Origin: Duganella sp. SG902
GTDB lineage: Bacteria; Pseudomonadota; Gammaproteobacteria; Burkholderiales; Burkholderiaceae_D
NCBI RefSeq assembly: GCF_013376005.1
Contig: NZ_JABMJK010000017.1
Location: 53,394-117,393 of the forward strand
Reading direction: 5' to 3'
Length of the DNA stretch: 64,000 nucleotides
Shown here piece by piece: positions 55,075 through 63,914 of this stretch. Made by a program: the position numbers and the translations under genes. Numbering within the stretch: the stretch's first letter is position 1; every line of letters begins with the position of its first letter. Under the pieces are notes generated by a model. The model worked only from the letters and a program-made list of their open reading frames with translations, did no database searches and was not told the origin of the DNA.

Positions 55075-55111
55075 GCACCACATTAACGCCGATCCGCACC
55101 ATGATGGTGCA
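55075..55111. promoter_or_regulatory. NtrC-type enhancer: one full site and one half-site
   Basis: CGCACCATGATGGTGCA (55095-55111) fits the NtrC consensus GCAC-N7-GTGC exactly. A second element, GCAC-N7-ACGC (55075-55089), has one good half; centres are about 21 bp apart, two helical turns. The full site lies about 130 bp upstream of the predicted torF transcription start, a normal enhancer distance. Confidence 0.82.
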
Positions 55112-55140
55112 TTGATGGACTAACCGGATCAAGGAATATT

Positions 55141-55380
55141 ATGGATAAGAACAATTTTTTTAACGATTTGCAAAACAAGATCAGCCAGGCCATCGAAAAC
55201 TCACCAGCAAAGGACATTGAAAAGAACGTCAAGTCCATGATGACGCAGGGTTTCGCCAAACTGGACCTGGTCACGCGCGAAGAGTTCGACATCCAGACCC
55301 AGGTGCTGGCCAAGACCCGCGCCAAGCTGGAGGCGCTGGAAACCCGCCTGGCCGAGCTGGAAAGCAAGATCAACCAATAA
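55141..55380 (+). CDS. ubiK: Ubiquinone biosynthesis accessory factor UbiK
   Basis: 79 residues, BMFP family: amphipathic N-terminus (NNFFNDLQNKISQAI) and a C-terminal trimerising coiled coil (TRAKLEALETRLAELESKI). In E. coli UbiK associates with UbiJ and promotes aerobic ubiquinone synthesis. AAGGA lies before the ATG. It runs opposite to torF, so the nitrogen-control sites fall just in front of it; whether they also affect ubiK is unknown. Confidence 0.9.
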   Translation: MDKNNFFNDLQNKISQAIENSPAKDIEKNVKSMMTQGFAKLDLVTREEFDIQTQVLAKTRAKLEALETRLAELESKINQ

Positions 55381-55477
55381 ACGGTGGTTTGTGCTGGTCC
55401 GTTTGGGCTAGCGCAAAGCGACGCGGCGGGCGCGAGCTACGCTGGCGGCTGGTCCCTTTTCGCCGGTTCGCCTCATC

Positions 55478-56986
55478 ATGTCGCTTGCCGTACTCAAAAG
55501 CCGCGCCCTGGCCGGCATGGAGGCGCAGGAAGTCAGCGTCGAAGTGCACCTGGCCAACGGCTTGCCGGCCTTCACCATCGTCGGCCTGGCCGACACCGAG
55601 GTCAAGGAAGCCAAGGACCGCGTCCGCGCCGCCATCCAGAACGGCGGCTTTGAATTCCCCGCCCAACGCATCACCGTCAACCTGGCGCCGGCCGACATGC
55701 CCAAGGAGTCCGGCCGCTTCGATCTGCCGATCGCGCTGGGCATCCTGGCCGCCTCCAAACAAATCCCCTCGCGCCGCCTGCATCAGTACGAGTTCGCCGG
55801 CGAGCTGTCGCTGTCCGGCGAATTGCGGCCGATACGCGGCGCGCTGGCCATGTCGCTGGCCACCCGGCGCGACGGCGGCTGCCTGGCCTTCATCCTGCCG
55901 ATGGCCAACGCCGACGAAGCGGCGCTGGTATCCACCGCCGCCATCTACCCGGCCGAGTCGCTGCTGCAGGTGTGCGGCCACTTTGCCGGCAAGTCGGTGG
56001 ACAGCATGCTGTCGCGCCACGAGGCGGCGCCACCGGCGGCAGCGCCCGAGTATCCCGACTTTGCCGACGTCAAAGGGCAGCGCATGGTCAAGCGCGCGCT
56101 GGAGGTGGCGGCGGCCGGCAACCACTCGGTGCTGCTGGTCGGCCCGCCAGGCTCGGGCAAGACCATGCTGGCATCGCGCTTTCCCGGTTTGCTGCCGGAG
56201 ATGAGCGACGAGGAGGCGCTGGAGGCGGCCGCCGTGCAATCGCTGACCGGCGCCTTCCGCATCGAGCAGTGGAAGCAGCGGCCATTCCGCTCGCCCCACC
56301 ACACCGCCTCCGGCGCGGCGCTGGTGGGTGGCGGCAGCGTGCCGCGTCCCGGAGAGATTTCGCTGGCGCATCGCGGCGTATTGTTTTTGGACGAGTTGCC
56401 GGAATTCGACCGCCGCGTGCTGGACGTGCTGCGCGAGCCGATGGAATCGGGACGCATCACCATCTCGCGCGCCGCCCGGCAAGCCGATTTTCCCGCGCAC
56501 TTCCAGCTGATCGCCGCCATGAACCCCTGCCCTTGCGGCTACCACGGCCACGCCAGCGTCGCCTGCCGCTGTTCGCCGGACGTGCGGCTGCGCTATCAGG
56601 GCCGCGTGTCCGGCCCGCTGCTGGACCGCATCGACATCCAGATAGAGGTCGGCTCGGTCCACGCCGACATCCTCGCCGCCCCGGCCGACGGCGACCCGTC
56701 CGCCGTCATCGCCGCGCGCGTGCAGGCGGCGGCCGAGGCGCAGCGCCGGCGGCAGGGCAAACTCAACCAGCACCTGACGCCGCGCGAGATCGACCACTAC
56801 TGCAAGCTCGACCGCCCCAGCAAGGCCCAGCTCAAGGACAGCATGACGCAATTCAAATGGTCGGGCCGCGCCTACCACCGCATCCTGCGCGTGGCCCGCA
56901 CCATCGCCGATCTCGATCACTCGGCGATCATTCAACTCAAGCATGTGAAAGAGGCCATCCAATACCGCCGCGTGCTGAGCGAGTGA
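55478..56986 (+). CDS. comM: YifB/ComM family AAA+ Mg-chelatase-like ATPase
   Basis: 502 residues. N-terminal Lon-protease-like fold domain (about 1-170; MSLAVLKSRALAGMEAQEVSVEVHL), then an AAA+ domain with Walker A GPPGSGKTML and Walker B VLFLDELPEF, and a cysteine cluster NPCPCGYHGH. CRCS. ComM homologues are hexameric helicases that drive branch migration in natural transformation. The C-terminus (YHRILRVARTIADLDHS) matches. The upstream 97 bases to ubiK contain no gene. Confidence 0.93.
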   Translation: MSLAVLKSRALAGMEAQEVSVEVHLANGLPAFTIVGLADTEVKEAKDRVRAAIQNGGFEFPAQRITVNLAPADMPKESGRFDLPIALGILAASKQIPSRRLHQYEFAGELSLSGELRPIRGALAMSLATRRDGGCLAFILPMANADEAALVSTAAIYPAESLLQVCGHFAGKSVDSMLSRHEAAPPAAAPEYPDFADVKGQRMVKRALEVAAAGNHSVLLVGPPGSGKTMLASRFPGLLPEMSDEEALEAAAVQSLTGAFRIEQWKQRPFRSPHHTASGAALVGGGSVPRPGEISLAHRGVLFLDELPEFDRRVLDVLREPMESGRITISRAARQADFPAHFQLIAAMNPCPCGYHGHASVACRCSPDVRLRYQGRVSGPLLDRIDIQIEVGSVHADILAAPADGDPSAVIAARVQAAAEAQRRRQGKLNQHLTPREIDHYCKLDRPSKAQLKDSMTQFKWSGRAYHRILRVARTIADLDHSAIIQLKHVKEAIQYRRVLSE

Positions 56987-57101
56987 TTCGATTGACTCGC
57001 TCATACGTCAATATAAAAAACGGTTTTATCATCCCATCGACATACCAAGTCCGGCGTGCTAGCTGCTATATTGCTCGCAGCCTATCTACGCCAGGATGAT
57101 C

Positions 57102-58802
57102 ATGACCCGCTTGCCTCTCTACCTCGCCGTCAGCGCCGCGCTGGCCGGTTGCGCCACAACCAGGGCGCCGACCGATTTCACCATCAACTCCGGCGGCCCG
57201 CGCGCACCGGAACAACTGGCGGTGACGTTCGAAAAGGTCAATCTGGCGCTACGCGTAGATCCCGCAAGCAAAAGCATCAGGGGCGACGCCGCTCTCACCT
57301 TCCTGTTGAAGGAGCCGCTGACGCGCATCGCGGTCGAGCTCGACCGCAACCTGCCCATCGACAGCGCCAGTGTGGACGGCGTCGCGCTCGCGCCAAACGC
57401 CATCAGCAATCCGGAGGGCCGCCTGTACCTGACCTTGCCCACGCCATTGCCGGCCGGCGCCCGCACCACGGTGCGCATCCAGTACCACGGCATGCCCACG
57501 GTCGCGAAAAAAGCGCCATGGGACGGCGGCTTCACCTGGAGCCAGACCAAGGATGGCCAGCCATGGATCGCCACCACCGTCGAAGGCGAAGGCTGCGACC
57601 TGTTCTGGCCGTGCATCGACCATCCGACCGGCAAGCCCCAGCTGATCGACCTGCACATCAGCGTGCCAGCGCCGCTGGTGGTGGCCGGCAACGGCGTCGC
57701 CACCGGCATGGAAGAAAAAGACGGCTGGCGCACCTACAACTGGCGCGCGAAAAACCCCAGCACCTACGGCGTCGCCCTCAACATCGGTCCCTACGAAACC
57801 CTGTCCGCCGACTACGCCAGCAGGTACGGCAACACCATCCCGCTACGCATGTGGTACCTGAAGGGTCACGACAAGGAAGCCCAGGGCCTGTTCAGCGAAT
57901 TCAAGCCGATGCTGGATTTCTTTGAAAGCCGTATCGGCCCCTACCCGTTCGGCGACGAGAAGATGGGCGTGGTCGAAACCCCGCACCTCGGCATGGAACA
58001 CCAGACCATCAACGCCTACGGCAATGGCTACGTCAAATCCCCTCTCGGCTACGACTGGCTGCTGCACCACGAGCTATCGCACGAATGGTTCGGCAACCAG
58101 ATGACCAACGCCGACTGGGACGACATGTGGCTGCACGAAGGCTTCGGCTCCTACATGCAACCGCTGTACATGGAATCGCTGCGCGGCGAAATGGAATTTC
58201 AGAGCGCGCTGTTCGAGTTCCGCAAGCAAGTCAGCAACAAGGCGCCAGTGGTCAGCGGCAAGAGCCAGCGCATCGAAGACATCTACAAGGAAGAACGCGG
58301 CGGCCCCGGCCTCGACATCTACGTCAAGGGCGCGCTGATCCTGCACACGCTGCGCAACCTGATCGGCGACGAACCGTTCTTCACCGCCACGCGCCGCATG
58401 GTGTACGGCACCAACACGCCGGCGCCGGGCAGCTTCCAGCCGCGCTGGAGCAGCAGCAAGGAATTCATCCAGTTCGCCAACGAGGCCAGCGGCCGCGACC
58501 TGCAGTGGTTCTTCGACGCCTATCTTTATCGCGCCGCCCTGCCGGAACTGGTTGAGGAACGCGACGCCGGCAAACTCAAGCTCACGTGGAAACTGAAAGA
58601 CGGCGGCGCCTTCCCGATGCCGCTCGAAGTGCGCATCAACAACCGCATCGAAAAGCTGGCCATGAGCGACGGCCACGGCGAAGTCGCGCTGCCGCCCAAC
58701 GCCTTGGTCACCATCGATCCGCTGTCGCGTGTGTTGCGCCAGCAAAACCACATCGATGAATGGAAAGCCATCGAAGACAAGAAAAAGAAAGACAAGCAAT
58801 GA
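57102..58802 (+). CDS. M1 family metallopeptidase, lipoprotein
   Basis: 566 residues. The lipobox LAGC near the N-terminus predicts a lipid-anchored envelope protein. The M1 zinc site is complete: His323-Glu324-x-x-His327 (HHELSHEWFGNQ) and Glu346 (WLHEGFGSY). The exopeptidase motif, GAMEN in classic aminopeptidase N, reads LGMEHQTINAYG, as in a recognised M1 subgroup. The protein lacks the large C-terminal helical domain of PepN. Start at ATG 57102; an ATG six bases upstream abuts CAGG too closely. Coupled by ATGA to the next lipoprotein gene. Confidence 0.9.
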   Translation: MTRLPLYLAVSAALAGCATTRAPTDFTINSGGPRAPEQLAVTFEKVNLALRVDPASKSIRGDAALTFLLKEPLTRIAVELDRNLPIDSASVDGVALAPNAISNPEGRLYLTLPTPLPAGARTTVRIQYHGMPTVAKKAPWDGGFTWSQTKDGQPWIATTVEGEGCDLFWPCIDHPTGKPQLIDLHISVPAPLVVAGNGVATGMEEKDGWRTYNWRAKNPSTYGVALNIGPYETLSADYASRYGNTIPLRMWYLKGHDKEAQGLFSEFKPMLDFFESRIGPYPFGDEKMGVVETPHLGMEHQTINAYGNGYVKSPLGYDWLLHHELSHEWFGNQMTNADWDDMWLHEGFGSYMQPLYMESLRGEMEFQSALFEFRKQVSNKAPVVSGKSQRIEDIYKEERGGPGLDIYVKGALILHTLRNLIGDEPFFTATRRMVYGTNTPAPGSFQPRWSSSKEFIQFANEASGRDLQWFFDAYLYRAALPELVEERDAGKLKLTWKLKDGGAFPMPLEVRINNRIEKLAMSDGHGEVALPPNALVTIDPLSRVLRQQNHIDEWKAIEDKKKKDKQ

Positions 58803-59293
58803 AACGTTCACTGCCACTGATCCTGGCCCTGCTGCTGTCCGCCTGCAGCCCCAAGTACGACTGGCGCGACTACCGCAGCAATGACGCGCCCTATGCCGTG
58901 CTGTTCCCCGGCAAGCCCGCCACGCAAACCCGCAGCATCAAGCTCGACCAGCTGGACGTGAGCATGACCATGAGCGCGGCCGACATCGATGGCGTGGTAT
59001 TCGCCGTCGGCAGCGCCCAGTTGGCCGACGCGACGCAAGCGCCGGCCGCGGTCGAGGCCATGAAAACCGCCATGGTGAAAAACATCAACGCCACCGTCAC
59101 CAGCAGCAAGACGCTGGACAACGGCGCACTGGAAGTGGACGCCAGCGGCACCGAAAAAGGGCAAACCATGCGCCTGATCGGGCGCTTTATTGCCAAAGAA
59201 AAAAGAATCTACCAGGTGGTGGTGGTCGGCCCCGCCCGGCGCATCGACGCCGACAGCGTGGACACCTTCCTGACTTCCTTTAAACAGAATTAA
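58799..59293 (+). CDS. Small lipoprotein of unknown function
   Basis: 164 residues with a clear lipobox (LLLSAC). The mature part begins SPKYDWRDYRSNDAPYAVLFPGKP and reads as a mixed alpha/beta domain (SMTMSAADIDGVVFAVGSAQL, RIYQVVVVGPARRID). Its start overlaps the M1 peptidase stop (ATGA), so both envelope lipoproteins are made together and may cooperate. I do not recognise a named family. Confidence 0.8.
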   Translation: MKRSLPLILALLLSACSPKYDWRDYRSNDAPYAVLFPGKPATQTRSIKLDQLDVSMTMSAADIDGVVFAVGSAQLADATQAPAAVEAMKTAMVKNINATVTSSKTLDNGALEVDASGTEKGQTMRLIGRFIAKEKRIYQVVVVGPARRIDADSVDTFLTSFKQN

Positions 59294-59418
59294 AACCGGG
59301 TTCCTGGCTTAAAACATGCTTAATTGATGTGCGTCAGCGCTCAGACAAGTCCTTCCGTGGCTTGTAAAGTGACGGCCATGGGCATAAAGTTTATCCAACG
59401 GAACTAAGAAAGAACGCC

Positions 59419-59760
59419 ATGTTAATCGCATTCAAATCCAAATCCAGCCCGGAAGTCCTGATGTACCAGGAGCATGCGCAGCGCATCCTGGACCTGCTGC
59501 ACAAGAACCCGCAGCGCGGCGTGATCACCGCGGCCGAAGCGGCGGAGGCGCTGTCGATCCTCGAGCATGAGGTCGCGGAGAGCAAGCTGCACCCGGAAAC
59601 CGACATCGAGCACGACATCCACGCCCACGCGCAGGAGGAAGGCGAAACCAAGGAACATGCGCAGGCACAGCGCGTCGGCTTCTCGGCCCGCGCCTTCCCG
59701 CTGCTGGAAATGCTGCGCACCGCCAAGGCGGAGAACGAGCACATCATCTGGGGCATCTAG
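59419..59760 (+). CDS. DUF1840 family protein
   Basis: 113 residues, soluble, acidic and helical; begins MLIAFKSKSSPEVLMYQEHAQRIL, the DUF1840 signature, and includes a His/Glu-rich middle (HPETDIEHDIHAHAQEE) and FSARAFPLLEMLRTA. No known function. AAGAAAGAA precedes the ATG. Its TAG stop shares the palindrome CTAG with the stop of the convergent kinase gene. The 125 bases upstream hold its likely promoter. Confidence 0.85.
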   Translation: MLIAFKSKSSPEVLMYQEHAQRILDLLHKNPQRGVITAAEAAEALSILEHEVAESKLHPETDIEHDIHAHAQEEGETKEHAQAQRVGFSARAFPLLEMLRTAKAENEHIIWGI

Positions 59761-62700
59761 TCGCCGCGCAGGGAGGCCTTGAGCGGTAAATCGATCGTGA
59801 AGCGCGTCCCGATGCCGAGCGCGCTGTCCACGCGGATCGAACCATCGAGCAACGACGTCACGATGTTATAGGTGACGCTCAGGCCGAGGCCATTGCCGCC
59901 CTGCCCCAGCTTGGTGGTGAAGAAGGGATCGAAAATCCGCGCCTGATGCTCCACCGGAATGCCCTTGCCGTCATCCTCGAACACGATGCGCACGCGCTCG
60001 ACGCCCAGCTGCACCGCCCACATGCGGATCACGCCGCCGACGCGCTCCTCAAACGCGTGCAGCAGGGCGTTGTTGATCAGGTTGATGATGACCTGGCCGT
60101 AGGGGCCGGGGAAGCTGTCCAGCTCGATATCTTCCGGCATCTCCAGCACAATCTGGTGGCCGGCCTTGCGCACCTGGTTCTTCATCGTCATCACGATCTC
60201 GTGGCTGGCCTGGTGCAGATTGAACTTGCGCCGCTTGGCGCTGGCCTGGTCCACCGCCACCTGCTTGAAGCTGTTGACCAACTCGGCCGCGTTGCGCAGG
60301 CTGCGCATCAGCAGGGTCGACGCCTCGCGCGTGGCGTCGATGAAGTTGCGCAGGTCGGAGCGCCGCATGGTGCTGGCGTTGTTGAGCACCTCGATTTCCG
60401 TGGTCTTGTCCTCCAGCGTGCTGGCGATCACCAGGCTGTTGCCGATCGGCGTGTTCAACTCGTGCGCCACCCCGGCCACCAGCGATCCCAGGGCCGCCAG
60501 CTTCTCGCGCTCCACCAGCTGCTGCTGCGTGTCCTGCAATTGGCGATACGAATCGGCATTGGCGAACGCCACCGCCACGTAGGACGCCAGCGTGGTCAAC
60601 ATGTCGAGATCGATGCGATGGTAGGCGTTCTTGCGGTAGCTGTGCACCGTGATTACGCCGCGCACATGGCCGCTCACCGAGATCGGCACGTAGATCAGCG
60701 AGCGCGGCTCGGTCGGCAGGGAGCCGTCCTCCAGCGTGCCCATGTTCTCGGCGCCGGACACGAAGTCCAGGCTGCCGATATAGTGGTGGTATTCCTGCTC
60801 CAGGTCGTTGATGAACACTTCCCGCGCGTGGTTGATGCACCAGACCGCCAGCTGGTTGGGTTCGCGCATGCTGCGCGTGTACGGCGTGTAGCGCTTGCCG
60901 CGTTCCATCGCGAACGGATATTCGATCAACTCGCGCTCGGGCCGGTAAATGCCGATGCCGAACACGCTCGCATCCATCAGCGCGTGCACCTGCTGGTACA
61001 GCAGCGACATGATGGCCTCGCTGTCGAGATTGGCCGTGATGCGGCGGCCGATGTCGGACAGCAGCGAGATATTGCGGTGCGCGGCCTCGACGTTTTCCTT
61101 CTCGCGCTCGATCGATTCCTTCTGCCGCACCAGCTCGCGCGTGCGGCTGCCAACCTCCTGCTCCAGCTCCTGCTTCTGCAACACCAGCATGCGGATGCGG
61201 ATGCGGAACAGCAGATAGGCCCCGCCCGCCACCAGGCCCGCCAGCAGCGTGCGGAACCACCAGGTTTTCCACAACGGCGGCGCGATCGTTAGCTCCACCG
61301 ACACCGGCTCGCTGCTCCACACGCCATCCTTGTTGGCGGCCTTCACGCGGAACACATAGCGGCCCGGGTCGAGATTGGTATAGGTGGCAAAGCGCTTGCC
61401 GGCATCGGTGGTGACCCAGTTCGGATCGAAGCCCTCCAACTGGTAGGCGTAGCGGTTGCGCTGCGGATCGGCGTAATGCATGGCCGCGAACTCGAACGAG
61501 AAGACCGCATCGCGATACGACAGCGCCAACTGCTTCGCCTGGTAGAGCGGCCCCTGCTTCAGCACATCCTGACGCCCGGCGCCATCCTGGATCGACTGGT
61601 TAAAGACCGAAAAGTCGGTGATGGACACCGGCGGCGCATACGGATTGTCACGGATATTGGCCGGCTGGAACGCGGTCACGCCTTCCAGACCGCCGAAGTA
61701 CAAGGTGCCATCGGGCGCGCGGTAGCCGGCGCCGATGAAGTACGAGCCATCGCTCAGGCCGTCCTTGGAGGTGTAGTTCCGGAACACCCCCGTCTCCGGA
61801 TTGAACGCCGAGATGCCGGCGGTGGTGCTGATCCACAAGCGCCCCTGCGCGTCGCCGAGGATGGCGCCGATCGGATCGGGCGAACGACCGCCGCCCGGTG
61901 GATAAAAGCGGAAATGCGGTTTGCCGTCATTCCCCACGCGCGCCATGCACAAGCCGGCCGCCGTGCCGATCCAGATGCGCTCCTGTTGATCCTGGTACAG
62001 ATAGTGCACGCGGTTGTGGCTCAGGCTGTCGCGATTGGCGGGATCGTGCCGGTGGTGCCGGAATTTGCCGGTGGCGCGGTCAAAACGATCTAAACCGTTT
62101 TCCGTGCCGACCCACAGATTGCCGCGCTGATCTTCCAGCAGCGAATAAACGCGCCCGGCCAGGCTGTCGGCACCGCCGGCGTCGGCGCGGTAGACCTGCA
62201 TCTCCAGCGTCCGCGGATCAATCCGGTACAGCGCGGTGCGGGTGCCCACCCAGATCGCGCCGTCGCGCGTCACCAGCAAGCGCTGCACCGACCGCGACGA
62301 CGGCTCGTCGCCCAACGGCACCGGCGTGTAACGCCCGCTCGCCGGGTCGCGCCAGGACAGGCCGCTGATGGTGCCCACCCACAAGCGGTCCTGCTGATCG
62401 GTCGCCAGCGCCATCAGCTGATCGGCTGGCGGCGCGGCGGCGCCTTGCTCTTCATTGGAATGGAAACTGACCTTGGCTTGCGCCGGATCCAGCAAGGCCA
62501 GGCCGGTGCCGGCGCCCAGCCACACCTTGCCGCCGGGCGCGCCGGTAATCGCCCGCACCTTGTCGCTGCCAAGGCCGGGCAACACACCGGAGTGCTCGGT
62601 ATAGCTTTCGAAACCGCCGCTGTTCAAGTCGACGTAGTCGACGCCGGTGTACCAATTGCCCACCCAGAGCGTGCCGGTGCGGTCCTGGTACAGGGCGCTG

Positions 62701-63608
62701 ATCTGGTTTTCGCTGATGCCGTGGCGGTTCAGATTGTCGCGCTCGTAGCTGTAGTAACGTCCGCTCTTGGGATCGCGCCGCTTCAAGCCATCGGTGAAGG
62801 TGCCGAACCACAGCGTGCCGTCGCGGTCATGCAGCAGCTTGGGCACGCGCGCCTCGGCCAGATCGACCGGCACCGAGGGCGACAGCCGCTCCGCCGAACC
62901 GCCATGCAGGCGCCACGCCTGCACACCACGCCTGGTGCCCGCCCACAGCACGCCATCCGGCCCGAGCGACAGCGACATGATGTCATTTCCCAGCGATCGT
63001 TCCTGCGTACCGAAATGGCGGAATTGCGAACTGCCGGCGGGCAGCATCTCCAGTCCGCGTGCCGTGCCGACCCACAGATTGCCATCGGGATCGAGCGCCA
63101 GCCCGCCAACGTGGTCATCGTTGATGGTGCTGGCATCCGCGTCGGCGTGGCGCAGCGCGCGCGCCTGGCCAGTGGCGGGATCGAAATGCTGCAAGCCCTC
63201 GCTGGTGACCAGCCACAGTCCCTGCTTGCCATCGCCGATGATGTTGACCACGGCCAGTTTGGTCAACACATGGCTGAAGCTCTGCGTCACGGGATCATAG
63301 CAGTCGAGGCCGCCCTTGTTGCCTACCCATAGCTGGCCGGCGGCATCCTGGTAGAGCGCCTGCACGTAGTTGTCCTGCAGGCTGCGCGGATTGGCGGGAT
63401 CGTTCTTGAAGGTGGTGACGCGATAACCGTCGTAGCGGTTCAAGCCGGCCTGGGTGCCCAGCCACATATGACCGTGACGGTCCTGCAGGATGCTCGCCAC
63501 CGACTCTTGCGTGAGTCCCTGCTCGACGCCCAAGCGTTCAAACCGCAGGGTCAGCGGGGCAGCTTGCGCCGTGGACAGCGCGAATAAGAGCAAAAAAACA
63601 GCACGCAT
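59757..63608 (-). CDS. Propeller-type sensor histidine kinase with Y_Y_Y and GAF domains
   Basis: 1283 residues. Signal peptide (MRAVFLLLFALSTAQA); two seven-bladed periplasmic beta-propellers (about 30-640) built from repeats of the form WVGT..GL.R.D; a Y_Y_Y domain (about 680-750; YAYQLEGFDPNWVTTD); one membrane helix (about 755-775); coiled coil; GAF domain (about 850-1010); DHp helix with phospho-His in SLVAGVAHELNTPIGN; ATP domain with INLINNALLHAF and GNGLGLSVTYNI. Unlike Bacteroides hybrid systems it has no receiver or HTH domain, so a separate response regulator is needed and none is adjacent. Probably senses a polymeric or other extracellular ligand. Confidence 0.92.
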   Translation of the reverse strand: MRAVFLLLFALSTAQAAPLTLRFERLGVEQGLTQESVASILQDRHGHMWLGTQAGLNRYDGYRVTTFKNDPANPRSLQDNYVQALYQDAAGQLWVGNKGGLDCYDPVTQSFSHVLTKLAVVNIIGDGKQGLWLVTSEGLQHFDPATGQARALRHADADASTINDDHVGGLALDPDGNLWVGTARGLEMLPAGSSQFRHFGTQERSLGNDIMSLSLGPDGVLWAGTRRGVQAWRLHGGSAERLSPSVPVDLAEARVPKLLHDRDGTLWFGTFTDGLKRRDPKSGRYYSYERDNLNRHGISENQISALYQDRTGTLWVGNWYTGVDYVDLNSGGFESYTEHSGVLPGLGSDKVRAITGAPGGKVWLGAGTGLALLDPAQAKVSFHSNEEQGAAAPPADQLMALATDQQDRLWVGTISGLSWRDPASGRYTPVPLGDEPSSRSVQRLLVTRDGAIWVGTRTALYRIDPRTLEMQVYRADAGGADSLAGRVYSLLEDQRGNLWVGTENGLDRFDRATGKFRHHRHDPANRDSLSHNRVHYLYQDQQERIWIGTAAGLCMARVGNDGKPHFRFYPPGGGRSPDPIGAILGDAQGRLWISTTAGISAFNPETGVFRNYTSKDGLSDGSYFIGAGYRAPDGTLYFGGLEGVTAFQPANIRDNPYAPPVSITDFSVFNQSIQDGAGRQDVLKQGPLYQAKQLALSYRDAVFSFEFAAMHYADPQRNRYAYQLEGFDPNWVTTDAGKRFATYTNLDPGRYVFRVKAANKDGVWSSEPVSVELTIAPPLWKTWWFRTLLAGLVAGGAYLLFRIRIRMLVLQKQELEQEVGSRTRELVRQKESIEREKENVEAAHRNISLLSDIGRRITANLDSEAIMSLLYQQVHALMDASVFGIGIYRPERELIEYPFAMERGKRYTPYTRSMREPNQLAVWCINHAREVFINDLEQEYHHYIGSLDFVSGAENMGTLEDGSLPTEPRSLIYVPISVSGHVRGVITVHSYRKNAYHRIDLDMLTTLASYVAVAFANADSYRQLQDTQQQLVEREKLAALGSLVAGVAHELNTPIGNSLVIASTLEDKTTEIEVLNNASTMRRSDLRNFIDATREASTLLMRSLRNAAELVNSFKQVAVDQASAKRRKFNLHQASHEIVMTMKNQVRKAGHQIVLEMPEDIELDSFPGPYGQVIINLINNALLHAFEERVGGVIRMWAVQLGVERVRIVFEDDGKGIPVEHQARIFDPFFTTKLGQGGNGLGLSVTYNIVTSLLDGSIRVDSALGIGTRFTIDLPLKASLRGD

Positions 63609-63652
63609 AGAGTTGCATCTCCGATATGCCGGCCATTTTAATGCACAAAAGC

Positions 63653-63691
63653 AAAAAAGCCCCGCCGGATTTCATCCTGACGGGGCTTTTT
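63653..63691 (-). terminator. Rho-independent terminator of the rRNA operon
   Basis: Arms AAAAAGCCCCG (63654-63664) and CGGGGCTTTTT (63681-63691) form an 11-bp stem. On the minus strand it follows the 5S gene and ends in six Ts. It is symmetric, but no plus-strand gene needs it. Confidence 0.92.
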
Positions 63692-63701
63692 CTAATAACT
63701 A

Positions 63702-63815
63702 GCTTGACGATAACCTACTTTCACACTGGTTGCAGCACTATCATCGGCGTAGAGTCGTTTCACGGTCCTGTTCGGGATGGGAAGGGGTGGGACCGACTTA
63801 CTATGGTCATCAAGC
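63702..63815 (-). rRNA. rrf: 5S ribosomal RNA
   Basis: The minus strand reads from GCTTGATGACCATAG through the conserved core CCCACCCCTTCCCATCCCGA and GAACAGGACCGTGAAACGA to GTAGGTTATCGTCAAGC. The 5' and 3' ends pair as helix I. About 114 nt, the standard size. Located between the terminator and the 23S gene. Confidence 0.96.
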
Positions 63816-63914
63816 TTTGACTTGTATGCGGCGCGAGGCGCCGCGCAATCTGGAAGAAGTAAAGTTTGGGTAGCACTCACCATCATAGTAAATGCGCATA
63901 ACCGTCAAGGTTAT

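Noticed and set aside
63692..63886. Short open frames across the 5S rRNA and spacer.
   Set aside because: They lie within rRNA sequence and are chance frames.
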